Positions 8,963-17,349 of a DNA stretch of 64,000 nucleotides are shown piece after piece. Where the stretch lies: assembly GCA_037128705.1 (NCBI GenBank), contig JBAXVX010000001.1, positions 186,001-250,000 on the forward strand, in the 5' to 3' direction. The translations under genes and the position numbers were made by a program. Position 1 is the first letter of the stretch; every line of letters starts with the position of its first letter. The DNA comes from CAIVAT01 sp037128705 (GTDB lineage Bacteria; Bacteroidota; Bacteroidia; Bacteroidales; FEN-979). The notes below the pieces were generated by a model that saw only the letters and a list, made by a program, of their open reading frames with translations, made no database searches and was not told the DNA's origin.

Positions 8963-9241
8963 ATGGCAAAAGTGAAGATTAAACCATTGGCCGACCGAGT
9001 TTTGGTTGAAGCAGCAGCTGCTGAAGACAAAACAGCCGGAGGAATTATCATTCCTGACACTGCAAAGGAAAAACCGCAGAAAGGGACTGTTGTTGCTGTA
9101 GGTCCTGGTAAAAAGGATGAACCCATGACTGTAAAAGTTGGTGACAGCGTGCTTTATGGCAAATATGCCGGAACCGAAATCACCATTGATGGCGAGAATT
9201 ACCTCATCATGCGCGAATCTGATATCGTTGCTGTGATCTGA
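8963..9241 (+). CDS. groES: Co-chaperonin GroES
   Basis: 92 residues with the family N-terminus (KIKPLADRVLVE), the mobile loop that contacts GroEL (AEDKTAGGIIIPDTAKEKPQ) and the C-terminal beta strand (YLIMRESDIVAVI). GroES caps the GroEL cage during ATP-driven folding. The upstream gap (8835-8962) holds no CIRCE element, so HrcA-type control is not evident. A weak promoter-like TATCTGTG is at 8902-8909 but its TTG is only 15 bp away. Confidence 0.97.
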   Translation: MAKVKIKPLADRVLVEAAAAEDKTAGGIIIPDTAKEKPQKGTVVAVGPGKKDEPMTVKVGDSVLYGKYAGTEITIDGENYLIMRESDIVAVI

Positions 9242-9293
9242 TCATCTGAAAACATTTATAAATAAAGTACAATCATTTTAAAAACGAAAAACC

Positions 9294-10931
9294 ATGGCAA
9301 AAGATATTATCTTTAGCATAAAAGCAAGAGAAGCGTTGAAGAAAGGCGTTGATGAACTTTCAAACGCTGTGAAGGTGACCCTTGGCCCCAAAGGTCGCAA
9401 TGTCATTATTGATAAATCATATGGATCCCCCATCGTTACCAAGGACGGTGTTACCGTTGCAAAAGAGGTGGAACTGAGAGACCCGGTTGAAAACATGGGC
9501 GCCCAGATGGTGAAGGAAGTGGCTTCCAAAACAAGTGATTTGGCCGGTGACGGAACAACCACTGCCACTGTTCTGGCCCAGGCAATTTTCACAACAGGTT
9601 TAAAAAATGTTACAGCAGGCGCCAACCCGATGGATTTGAAACGCGGGATTGACAAAGCAGTCGCAGAAGTTATCAAATCGCTGAAAGCACAAACCAAGCA
9701 GGTTGGTGACAGCATGGAGAAAATCGAGCAGGTTGCTTCGATTTCTGCCAACAATGACAGCTTCATTGGCAAGATGATTGCCGAAGCAATGGGAAAGGTG
9801 AAGAAAGAGGGTGTAATTACCATCGAAGAGGCCAAAGGAATTGAGACAACCGTAAAAGTTGTTGAAGGTATGCAATTCGATCGTGGTTACATCAGCCCCT
9901 ATTTTGTGACTGATACCGATAAGATGGAAGTTGTGTATGAAACTCCCTACATCCTGATTTATGATAAAAAGGTAAGTGTCATGAAAGACCTTCTTCCTGT
10001 TTTGGAAAAGGTTGTTCAGACTGGTCGTCCACTCATCATTGTCAGCGAGGATGTTGAAGGTGAAGCACTTGCAACACTGGTCGTGAACAAAATCCGTGGC
10101 ACACTGAAAGTGGCTGCTGTGAAGGCTCCGGGATTCGGCGACCGCCGCAAGGAGATGCTTGAGGACATCGCAGTTCTTACAGGTGGAACCGTCATCAGTG
10201 AAGAAAAAGGTTTCAAGCTGGAAGATGCTACCCTGCAGTACCTCGGACAGGCTGAAAAAGTTACCATTGACAAGGAAAACACAACCATCATCAATGGCAA
10301 TGGCAAGAAGGCCGACATCACAGCCCGTATCAATCAGATAAAGACGCAGATCGGAACAACCACCTCGGATTATGATAAGGAAAAATTACAGGAACGCCTT
10401 GCCAAACTGGCCGGTGGTGTTGCTGTTATATACGTTGGTGCTGCATCCGAAGTGGAAATGAAAGAGAAGAAAGACCGCTTTGATGATGCTTTGCATGCAA
10501 CCCGTGCAGCCATTGAAGAGGGGATCATCCCCGGTGGTGGCGTTGCATATCTCCGCGCTCAGAAAGCCATTGAAAATTTAAAAGGTGCAAACGAAGATGA
10601 AACTACAGGGATTGCCATCATTAAGCGCGCCCTCGAAGAACCTCTCCGCCAGATTGTGGAAAATGCAGGCCTTGAAGGTTCTGTCGTGATCCAGAGGGTA
10701 AAAGAAGGAAAAGATGACTTTGGTTTCAACGCCCGCACTGATGAATATGAAAACCTTTACAAGGCAGGTGTAATCGATCCTACCAAAGTAGCCCGCGTTG
10801 CACTTGAAAATGCAGCTTCCATTGCCAGCATGCTTCTGACCACCGAATGCGTGCTTGCAACCCATAAAGAAGAAAAACCTGCCATGCCCCCGATGAATCC
10901 TGGCATGGGTGGCATGGGTGACATGTATTAA
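9294..10931 (+). CDS. groL: Chaperonin GroEL
   Basis: 545 residues, standard length. It contains the ATP-binding VTLGPKGRNVIIDKS segment and GDGTTTATVLAQ near residues 85-97, the apical domain, and a GGM-rich flexible tail (PGMGGMGDMY). It forms the 14-mer folding cage with GroES, encoded 52 bases upstream. A good hairpin terminator follows at once. Confidence 0.98.
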   Translation: MAKDIIFSIKAREALKKGVDELSNAVKVTLGPKGRNVIIDKSYGSPIVTKDGVTVAKEVELRDPVENMGAQMVKEVASKTSDLAGDGTTTATVLAQAIFTTGLKNVTAGANPMDLKRGIDKAVAEVIKSLKAQTKQVGDSMEKIEQVASISANNDSFIGKMIAEAMGKVKKEGVITIEEAKGIETTVKVVEGMQFDRGYISPYFVTDTDKMEVVYETPYILIYDKKVSVMKDLLPVLEKVVQTGRPLIIVSEDVEGEALATLVVNKIRGTLKVAAVKAPGFGDRRKEMLEDIAVLTGGTVISEEKGFKLEDATLQYLGQAEKVTIDKENTTIINGNGKKADITARINQIKTQIGTTTSDYDKEKLQERLAKLAGGVAVIYVGAASEVEMKEKKDRFDDALHATRAAIEEGIIPGGGVAYLRAQKAIENLKGANEDETTGIAIIKRALEEPLRQIVENAGLEGSVVIQRVKEGKDDFGFNARTDEYENLYKAGVIDPTKVARVALENAASIASMLLTTECVLATHKEEKPAMPPMNPGMGGMGDMY

Positions 10932-10948
10932 TCGTTAACAATCTTGTG

Positions 10949-10978
10949 AAAAAAGCCCTGAATTTTCAGGGCTTTTTT
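10949..10978 (+). terminator. Rho-independent terminator after groEL
   Basis: AAAAAAGCCCTGAA and TTCAGGGCTTTTTT form a 14-bp stem (10949-10962 and 10965-10978) with a minimal loop and flanking A/T tracts, so it could act in both directions. Confidence 0.9.
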
Positions 10979-11014
10979 ATTAGAATTTCGTTAATATTGT
11001 ATGAAGCAAAATAC

Positions 11015-11581
11015 ATGTATATGAGACATTACGCGTTCATTTTCAGTTTTATCTTAATACTTATGGCCATAAGCGCCAGGGTACTTGCCCAGCAACAAGT
11101 TCAGTCGCCGAACTTACCCACCGACCCGGAGTCAAAGAAAATTATGTACCGGGCCGTGGTCGAGCAGGAAGGAACTCCGGCATACCTTTACGACAAGGCC
11201 ATTGAATGGTTTGGCTACTACTATCTGAACCCTCAGTCGATCTACGCAGTGCAGGATAAGGTGAATGGCAAGGTTGAAGGGCTTGGACGGCTGAAAATTT
11301 ATTATATGGATGAAAAGGCAGGCGTGAGAAGAGATGCCGGGCTGGTTGTTTACCAGATCAAAATGGAATTCAAGGAAAACAAATACCGGTATACACTTAC
11401 CGACTTTAACCTGAAGGGAACTTCACGTTTCCCGATAGAAAAATGGATGAATAAAACTGATCCGGCCTATAATCCCAACTGGGACCTCTATCTTTTCCAG
11501 GTAGATACCACCATGCAAAGATTAATATCAACGCTGAAAGAAAAAATGAAACCCGTTGTACTGAAAAAAGATGAGTGGTGA
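11015..11581 (+). CDS. DUF4468-like exported protein
   Basis: 188 residues from the ATG at 11015 (11021 is an equally good start). The longer reading from a GTG at 10946 runs through the groEL terminator and is unlikely. A signal peptide is visible (MRHYAFIFSFILILMAISARVLAQ). The mature region, with an MYRAVVEQEGTPAYLYDKAIEWF start and a YRYTLTDFNLKG strand, matches the pattern of the DUF4468 family (TBP-like fold), which is common in Bacteroidota and of unknown function. The stop overlaps the rlmN start by 11 bases, so the two are co-translated or coupled. A -7-like TAATATTG sits at 10992-10999. Confidence 0.72.
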   Translation: MYMRHYAFIFSFILILMAISARVLAQQQVQSPNLPTDPESKKIMYRAVVEQEGTPAYLYDKAIEWFGYYYLNPQSIYAVQDKVNGKVEGLGRLKIYYMDEKAGVRRDAGLVVYQIKMEFKENKYRYTLTDFNLKGTSRFPIEKWMNKTDPAYNPNWDLYLFQVDTTMQRLISTLKEKMKPVVLKKDEW

Positions 11582-12620
11582 AACCAACCCGGATATCAGG
11601 GCACTGACAAAAGAGGAAATTGAACATTTCTTTGTTGAGCAGGGAGATAAAAAATTCCGAGCAGGCCAGGTGTATGCGTGGCTTTGGCAGAGGGGGTGTC
11701 GCTCGTTCGACGAAATGACCAACCTCAACAAAACCACACGGCAATTATTAAAGGATCATTTTACGTTTCATTCAGCCGCTGCCGATTCGCACCAGGTAAG
11801 TTCAGACGGAACCATTAAAATCGGGTTCAGGCTGCACGACGGGCTTCTGGCCGAGGGGGTGCTGATCCCGGCTGATGACCGGGTTACAGCCTGCATTTCA
11901 TCGCAGGTAGGCTGTGCGCTTGGATGTAAATTTTGCGCTACCGGGTTGCTGGGCTTCAAGCGTAACCTGACGGCCGGCGAAATTGTTGACCAGGTGACTG
12001 GTATCCAGCACCCAAAGTTCAGCGGGGAAAAACATCTGACGAATATTGTCTTCATGGGAATGGGTGAGCCTTTTCTGAATTATGAAAATGTGCTGGCTGC
12101 CATCAAAAAGATCACTTCGGCGGAGGGGTTGGGCATGTCGCCTCAGCGAATCACTGTTTCGAGTGTCGGAATCCCCAAAATGATTAAAAAAATGGCAGAT
12201 GATGATCCCAAATATCATTTTGCCCTTTCATTGCACGCCGCAACGGATGTAAAGCGCAACCAGATCATCCCGTATAATCTGAAGCACCCGCTTAAAGAGA
12301 TAGTTGAATCACTGAAATATTATCATCAGAAAACCGGCAAGCGAATAACCATTGAATATATTCTGTTCGGGAATTTTAATGATTCAATAGCCGATGCAAA
12401 AGACCTTGCAGCTTTGTGCAGGAATTTCCCTGTTAAAATCAACATTATTGAATACAACCCGGTGAAGGAGACCCCCTTTGTGAAATCACATCCTGAAAAC
12501 ACCAAGGCTTTTGTTGCTTTTCTTGAAAAGCATAACATGGTGGTCAATGTCAGGAAAAGCAGGGGCAAAGATATTGATGCCGCTTGCGGGCAGCTTGCAG
12601 GGAAACATTTTAAAAGCTGA
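11571..12620 (+). CDS. rlmN: 23S rRNA (adenine-C2)-methyltransferase RlmN
   Basis: 349 residues. Radical-SAM cluster motif C115-x3-C119-x2-C122 (CALGCKFC). The two catalytic cysteines of the ping-pong mechanism are present: C108 (seven residues before the cluster) and C339 in DAACGQLAG near the C-terminus. The FMGMGEPFLNYENV glycine motif binds SAM. RlmN methylates C2 of A2503 in 23S rRNA and A37 of some tRNAs. The full-length protein starts inside the end of the upstream gene, which supports one transcript. Confidence 0.96.
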   Translation: MSGETNPDIRALTKEEIEHFFVEQGDKKFRAGQVYAWLWQRGCRSFDEMTNLNKTTRQLLKDHFTFHSAAADSHQVSSDGTIKIGFRLHDGLLAEGVLIPADDRVTACISSQVGCALGCKFCATGLLGFKRNLTAGEIVDQVTGIQHPKFSGEKHLTNIVFMGMGEPFLNYENVLAAIKKITSAEGLGMSPQRITVSSVGIPKMIKKMADDDPKYHFALSLHAATDVKRNQIIPYNLKHPLKEIVESLKYYHQKTGKRITIEYILFGNFNDSIADAKDLAALCRNFPVKINIIEYNPVKETPFVKSHPENTKAFVAFLEKHNMVVNVRKSRGKDIDAACGQLAGKHFKS

Positions 12621-12669
12621 AAAAACTTGTGATCCTTGAACATTTACCTTATACCTTAAATAATCTGTT

Positions 12670-14307
12670 ATGAGCCGTTCTTCATTTGAAATCCAGGGTA
12701 ATATTGTTGACGTGGTCGGTAAAAGAATTTTCCAGGGAACTGTTGTCATCCGTGATGGAAGGATAAACGCCATCCGTGAGGAACCAGTATCCTCCGAAGA
12801 ATTTATCCTCCCGGGACTGGTTGACGCCCACATCCATATTGAGAGTTCCATGCTGATCCCATCCGAATTTGCACGGCTGGCAGTGATCCATGGCACGGTG
12901 GGTACGGTGTCTGATCCTCATGAAATTGCCAATGTACTGGGCGTGCCGGGCGTGAAATTCATGATCGACAATGGGAAGAAGGTTCCATTCAAATTTAATT
13001 TTGGTGCCCCCTCATGCGTGCCGGCTACCCCGTTTGAAACGGCTGGCGCCATTCTCGGGCCCGATGAAGTTGGAGAGCTGCTCCGGATGCCGGAAATCAG
13101 GTATTTATCAGAAATGATGAATTTCCCGGGGGTGTTATTCAGCGATCCGGAAGTCATGTCAAAGCTTGCCCTGGCAAAAGCGGCAGGTAAGCCAGTTGAC
13201 GGGCACGCCCCGGGCGTTATCGGTGAAAATGCTAAAAAATATATCAGGGCCGGGATTTCTACCGACCACGAATGCTTCTCCCTTGAAGAAGCCCATGAAA
13301 AGATCAGGTACGGAATGCACATCCTGATACGTGAAGGCAGCGCAGCCAAGAATTTTGAAACGCTGTACCCGTTGATCGATGAATACCCTGACCTTGTCAT
13401 GTTCTGCTCTGATGATAAACATCCCAACGACCTTGTGGCAGGGCACATCAACCTGGAGGTAAAAAGAGCCATTGAAAAGGGTATGAATGTCATGAATGTT
13501 TTGCGCTGCTGCACCTATAACCCGGTGAAGCACTACAACCTGGATATTGGTTTGTTACAGGTCGGGGACCCGGCTGATTTAATACGGGTTGATAACTTTA
13601 CCGACATGAATGTCCTGTCGACCTGGGTTAATGGGGAGAAGGTGGCAGAAAACGGAAAAACATTGATCTCAAGTGTTTCTGAAGTCCCCTTCAATAAATT
13701 TGAGATTGGGAAAATAGTGCCTTCAGAGATTTGCGTTAACCCTGAGGAGGGCCAGATTCTTGTTCAGGGGGCTTTTGACGGACAACTGATTACGGAGCAG
13801 ATGGTCGTTGTACCCACCATTGTCGGAAATAATGTCGTGAGCGACCCGGCCGGCGATATTCTGAAGATTGTCGTTAAAAACAGGTATCATGAAAGCAAAG
13901 CGGCCGTTGGTTTCATCCATAACATCGGATTAAAAAGGGGTGCGATCGCATCCTGCGTGGCACACGACAGCCACAACATCATTGCGGTGGGCGTTGACGA
14001 TGAATCCATTGCAACTGCCATCAACCTCATCATCGAAGCAAAAGGAGGCATATCCCTGGTGGATGGTGCATTAAAAATAACGCTGCCGTTGCCATTCGCA
14101 GGAATTATGACGGGAGTTGAAGGATTTGAGGTTGCCCGACTGTACGATGAAATGGATAAAAAGGCAAAAGAAATGGGGAGTTCCTTGTCAGCCCCATATA
14201 TGACCCTGTCTTTCATGGCTTTATTGGTCATTCCTGACCTGAAGCTCAGTGATAAAGGCTTGTTTGATGGAACGCGTTTTGCGTTTACAAGCCTTTTCAA
14301 AAAATAA
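12670..14307 (+). CDS. ade: Adenine deaminase
   Basis: 545 residues, amidohydrolase superfamily. Metal-binding signature VDAHIHIESSM with H54, H56 and E58, then SDPHEIANV at 81-89. The C-terminal adenine-deaminase domain is present (KAAVGFIHNIGLKRGAIASCVAHDSHNI). The enzyme converts adenine to hypoxanthine plus ammonia in purine salvage. Hypoxanthine is then used by Hpt, whose gene is at 37920 in this window. It stands 49 bases after rlmN. Confidence 0.95.
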   Translation: MSRSSFEIQGNIVDVVGKRIFQGTVVIRDGRINAIREEPVSSEEFILPGLVDAHIHIESSMLIPSEFARLAVIHGTVGTVSDPHEIANVLGVPGVKFMIDNGKKVPFKFNFGAPSCVPATPFETAGAILGPDEVGELLRMPEIRYLSEMMNFPGVLFSDPEVMSKLALAKAAGKPVDGHAPGVIGENAKKYIRAGISTDHECFSLEEAHEKIRYGMHILIREGSAAKNFETLYPLIDEYPDLVMFCSDDKHPNDLVAGHINLEVKRAIEKGMNVMNVLRCCTYNPVKHYNLDIGLLQVGDPADLIRVDNFTDMNVLSTWVNGEKVAENGKTLISSVSEVPFNKFEIGKIVPSEICVNPEEGQILVQGAFDGQLITEQMVVVPTIVGNNVVSDPAGDILKIVVKNRYHESKAAVGFIHNIGLKRGAIASCVAHDSHNIIAVGVDDESIATAINLIIEAKGGISLVDGALKITLPLPFAGIMTGVEGFEVARLYDEMDKKAKEMGSSLSAPYMTLSFMALLVIPDLKLSDKGLFDGTRFAFTSLFKK

Positions 14308-14336
14308 ATACACATATGTACATATATTCTGAAAGG

Positions 14337-14366
14337 TTATTGTTATCTTTGTAACAGAAACAATAA
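14337..14366 (+). promoter_or_regulatory. arsR promoter with nested inverted-repeat operator
   Basis: TTATTGTT (14337-14344) and AACAATAA (14359-14366) form an 8-bp inverted repeat. A second pair, TGTTA (14341-14345) and TAACA (14352-14356), is nested within it. The -7 box TATCTTTG (14344-14351) lies between the arms, 25 bases before the arsR ATG. This is the expected layout for autorepression by a dimeric winged-helix repressor. Confidence 0.65.
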
Positions 14367-14376
14367 TCAACACGCT

Positions 14377-14679
14377 ATGAAGACTAAAACGAACCTCGAC
14401 ATTCAAAAACTAGAACTTGCTGCCAGTAAACTGCGTGCAATGGCCCACCCTATGCGTATCGCTATCATTGATCTCCTGACAGTGAATAATGAACTCACTG
14501 TAACTGAAATTTATGAGCGGCTGAGTATTGAACAAGCATCTGCATCTCATCATCTCAATATATTGAAAAACAAAGGATTGTTGAATTCAAAACGGAATGG
14601 CAAAATGATTTTTTATTCCTTGAAGACCAATGTTCTGGCGAATGTAATTGATTGCATCAACCAGTGCACCATGCATTAA
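14377..14679 (+). CDS. ArsR-family winged-helix transcriptional regulator
   Basis: 100 residues. A winged helix-turn-helix fills most of the chain: LRAMAHPMRIAIIDLL, the recognition helix in SIEQASASHHLNILKNKGLL, and the wing SKRNGKMIFYSL. The alpha-3 metal site of classical ArsR/SmtB proteins (ELCVCDL) is replaced by ELTVTEI, so it does not sense metals by that site. Two cysteines sit at the C-terminus (DCINQC), which could be redox or metal ligands. Its promoter carries a palindrome, suggesting autoregulation. The stop codon overlaps the stop of the convergent gene within the palindrome TTAA at 14676-14679. No effector gene is adjacent on the same strand. Confidence 0.88.
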   Translation: MKTKTNLDIQKLELAASKLRAMAHPMRIAIIDLLTVNNELTVTEIYERLSIEQASASHHLNILKNKGLLNSKRNGKMIFYSLKTNVLANVIDCINQCTMH

Positions 14680-16469
14680 TCCCATGTTTCTTCAACATCC
14701 CAGTTTGCGCGTATCTCAATGATCTTTGGAAAGTATTTAACCTCTTCAGGCTGCAGGTTCTTTCTGTAGTTCCCTGAATCCCACCGCCTGTTTTTATTCC
14801 GGTCAAGTATGGCTTTGATCTTGTATTTCCCGGGGTTCATAAAAGCAAAACGGATTTTTCCCGATTGTGATGTTACGTACTCTTCATAAAGTATAACCTC
14901 CTTTTCATCAAGCAACTGGACGATATATTGTCCGGGCCTTTTCTCCAGGTTCATGGTCAGGATCAGGTTCCCGAAATCTCTTTCCGACCTGGACCTGAAA
15001 TCCATCAGGACCGAGTCATGACTTATATCGTTAATTCCATAAAAGACCGAGTCGGGGATGATCAGTTTATACGCCAGGTCTTCCCCCCATTTATGCTGAA
15101 CGACAGCCATTCGTTTCAAACTGTCGGTGAACTCTATTTTCGGGTGCAGCGTGTCCTTGTTGTCAACCAGCAGGACCCTGGATAAATCCCACCGGGTGAG
15201 GGGAGAAGAAAATGTGAGCAGGAAGTTATTTTTAAACTGGTTAAGCCCGGCGCCTTTCACTGAGTTGGTAATGGCAAGCTGGGTGACGTTTCCCTTTTTC
15301 TCTGATTTTTTTTGCGGGAGTTTTTTGGCAATATCCAGCGTAACCGTATCAACCACCTTATTTCCTGTCATCACTTTAAGGATGAGTGAGTCGGTTGACG
15401 GACGCGTGACCCACAGAGTTACGGAATCTCTTTTGGCTGAATATTCCTCCTTGTGCCAGGACGCAATGGAATCGAAATTCAAAGGAATGAACCGGATGTC
15501 CTTTACCGGGAAACGGAAAGTGATCAGGGCGACTCCCTCAGCGGGAGAAACAGACTTGGATACCCGCTGGATGGAATCGGTCTCTTCAAAAAGAAACAGG
15601 GAATAGGAAGGATACAATGCCCTGATGCGTTTTACAGAATCGGCTTTACGCGTTGAATCAGCTTTTTTCAGCAATTCGGGATTAACGGCCTTTGGCTTTG
15701 GATTTTTCAAAGGAACAAATTCCGAGGAGTCCTTTTTTGTCGTATCAGCCTTTTCCATGGCAATATAGTAGGGCTTGACCAGGCTGTCGAAGAAGGCAAT
15801 TTTTTCGGTTGATTGATTGAAGATCAGGTCCCCGTTCTGATCGAACAAGGCCACAAGTTTAAATTGTTTATCCTGCAGATTTTTGAAAATGAAATTCCCG
15901 TTCTCATCGGTTTTCGTCAGGTAATAGGGAGCAAAATGAAGCGGAAGCGAATCGAGGGGGAGAGTGTCGTTGTTGTTGAGATACAATTCCACAAAGGCAT
16001 CCTTTTGCGGTTTGTGATCAAATGCATTGACCAGGGTTCCCTGCAGTGAGAGGGAATCAACAAAGGGGCCCGTGGAAAATACGTAGTTGAAACCCTTGAG
16101 GATATTGTTTTCGGTGAAATCGGCAATGGCATTGCCAAAGGTGACGGAATAGGTGATGTTTTGAACCAGGCTGTCGTCAAATTTCATTAACAGCGATTTT
16201 CCGCGTAACCTTGGGTCCAGGGCTTTTTTTAAGGGAGGAGAGATGAAAACTTCGGTGGCGGGATTCTTCAGGTTGATGAATTCATTGAAATCGATCCGGA
16301 AGTTATCTCCGCTAAAGTTAACGGCAAAATTAGGTGGATCACAGCCAAGGACTTTGGGCGGATCTGTATCCTTTGGTCCTCCGGTCGGAGTAACGGGGTT
16401 GGCACAGCGATACAGCGATAAAGCAGTTACAATAATAAAAAAGTAAAATAAACTGTTTATTCGTTGCAC
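14676..16469 (-). CDS. Ig-like (SbsA-type) domain lipoprotein
   Basis: 597 residues from the GTG at 16469. This start yields a good lipoprotein signal ending LSLYRC, while an ATG at 16562 would place the -7 box TAAATTTG inside the gene. After the cysteine comes the phylum-typical ANPVTPTGGPKDTDPP stretch and a Big_5/SbsA Ig-like domain. A carboxypeptidase-regulatory-like fold follows (LQGTLVNAFDHKPQKDAFVELYLNN). The long beta-rich remainder has a further domain near the C-terminus. Such proteins are anchored in the outer membrane; their role is not defined. It is divergent from yebC. Confidence 0.8.
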   Translation of the reverse strand: MQRINSLFYFFIIVTALSLYRCANPVTPTGGPKDTDPPKVLGCDPPNFAVNFSGDNFRIDFNEFINLKNPATEVFISPPLKKALDPRLRGKSLLMKFDDSLVQNITYSVTFGNAIADFTENNILKGFNYVFSTGPFVDSLSLQGTLVNAFDHKPQKDAFVELYLNNNDTLPLDSLPLHFAPYYLTKTDENGNFIFKNLQDKQFKLVALFDQNGDLIFNQSTEKIAFFDSLVKPYYIAMEKADTTKKDSSEFVPLKNPKPKAVNPELLKKADSTRKADSVKRIRALYPSYSLFLFEETDSIQRVSKSVSPAEGVALITFRFPVKDIRFIPLNFDSIASWHKEEYSAKRDSVTLWVTRPSTDSLILKVMTGNKVVDTVTLDIAKKLPQKKSEKKGNVTQLAITNSVKGAGLNQFKNNFLLTFSSPLTRWDLSRVLLVDNKDTLHPKIEFTDSLKRMAVVQHKWGEDLAYKLIIPDSVFYGINDISHDSVLMDFRSRSERDFGNLILTMNLEKRPGQYIVQLLDEKEVILYEEYVTSQSGKIRFAFMNPGKYKIKAILDRNKNRRWDSGNYRKNLQPEEVKYFPKIIEIRANWDVEETWD

Positions 16470-16501
16470 CTGAGCTGAGGATTTTCGTAAGTTTGCGACC
16501 C

Positions 16502-16509
16502 CAAATTTA
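16502..16509 (-). promoter_or_regulatory. -7 box for the Ig-like lipoprotein gene
   Basis: On the minus strand TAAATTTG matches TAnnTTTG, 33 bases before the chosen GTG start. No -33 TTG at the right distance was found. Confidence 0.45.
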
Positions 16510-16516
16510 CCAATCG

Positions 16517-16549
16517 TTTTGATAAGAGAACCTTTTTTTATTAATTTTA
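16517..16549 (+). promoter_or_regulatory. yebC promoter
   Basis: TTTTG (16517-16521), a 20-bp spacer, then TAATTTTA (16542-16549, 7 of 8 positions of TAnnTTTG when scored at the end). Start of transcription would lie about 20 bases before the ATG at 16577. Confidence 0.5.
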
Positions 16550-16576
16550 CATTGTTAATCATTAAACAGCTACCCT

Positions 16577-17317
16577 ATGTCAGGTCACAATAAATGGTCC
16601 ACCATTAAACGAAAAAAAGGAGCAATCGATGCCAAAAGGTCTAAGATTTTCTCCAAAATCATTAAGGACATTACCATTGCAGTTAAAGATGGCGGAGCCG
16701 ATCCTGATGGGAATCCGCGACTGAGACTGGCCATTTCCAATGCAAAGGGAGCCTCCATGCCCAAGGATAATATTCAACGGGCGATCAGCAAGGGTGCCGA
16801 CAAGGATTCCGCTGCACTCCTCGAAACAACTTATGAGGGGAAGGGCCCTCACGGGGTTGCCATTTTTGTTGAATGCACTACGGATAACCTCCAGCGTACC
16901 GTGTCGAATATTCGCGCCTATTTTAATAAACACGGAGGGGAATTGGGTCAGAATGGGATGTTGAACTACCTGTTCGACCGCAAAGGAATCTTTGTCGTTC
17001 CCAAGGGTGATTTAAACCAGGATGATTTTGAGATGGAGATGATCGATGCAGGGGCAGAAGATATTGCACTGGAGGATGATTTTTTCACCATCACTACCGC
17101 CATGGAAGATTTTGGCAGCATGATCAAGAAGCTGGAACATCTGCAAATTGAACCTGAAAGCGCATCGCTTCAGCGTATTCCGAAAACTATGGTTAACCTC
17201 GACGAGGATGCCACACGCAAGGTGCTCAAGCTGGTTGACATTATTGAGGAGGATGAGGATGTGCAAAACGTCTTTCATACGCTGGCCATCAGCGATGAGA
17301 TGGCAGAAAAATTGTAA
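16577..17317 (+). CDS. YebC/PmpR family protein (TACO1-like)
   Basis: 246 residues with the hallmark N-terminus MSGHNKWSTIKRKKGAIDAKR and three-domain TACO1/YebC fold. Family members have been described as DNA-binding regulators, and YebC-type proteins also relieve ribosome stalling at proline stretches; which applies here cannot be told from sequence. It is monocistronic, with a divergent promoter upstream and a strong bidirectional terminator downstream. Confidence 0.93.
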   Translation: MSGHNKWSTIKRKKGAIDAKRSKIFSKIIKDITIAVKDGGADPDGNPRLRLAISNAKGASMPKDNIQRAISKGADKDSAALLETTYEGKGPHGVAIFVECTTDNLQRTVSNIRAYFNKHGGELGQNGMLNYLFDRKGIFVVPKGDLNQDDFEMEMIDAGAEDIALEDDFFTITTAMEDFGSMIKKLEHLQIEPESASLQRIPKTMVNLDEDATRKVLKLVDIIEEDEDVQNVFHTLAISDEMAEKL

Positions 17318-17318
17318 C

Positions 17319-17347
17319 AAAAAACGCGGCTCGCAGCCGCGTTTTTT
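17319..17347. terminator. Bidirectional terminator between convergent genes
   Basis: ACGCGGCT-CGC-AGCCGCGT (17324-17342) is a GC-rich 8-bp stem with a 3-base loop, flanked by an A-tract on the left and a T-tract on the right. It can end both yebC and the minus-strand response regulator. Confidence 0.9.
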
Positions 17348-17349
17348 AT

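Noticed and set aside
10946..11014. Extended N-terminus of the DUF4468-like protein from a GTG
   Set aside because: It reads through the groEL terminator hairpin; the ATG at 11015/11021 with its signal peptide is preferred.
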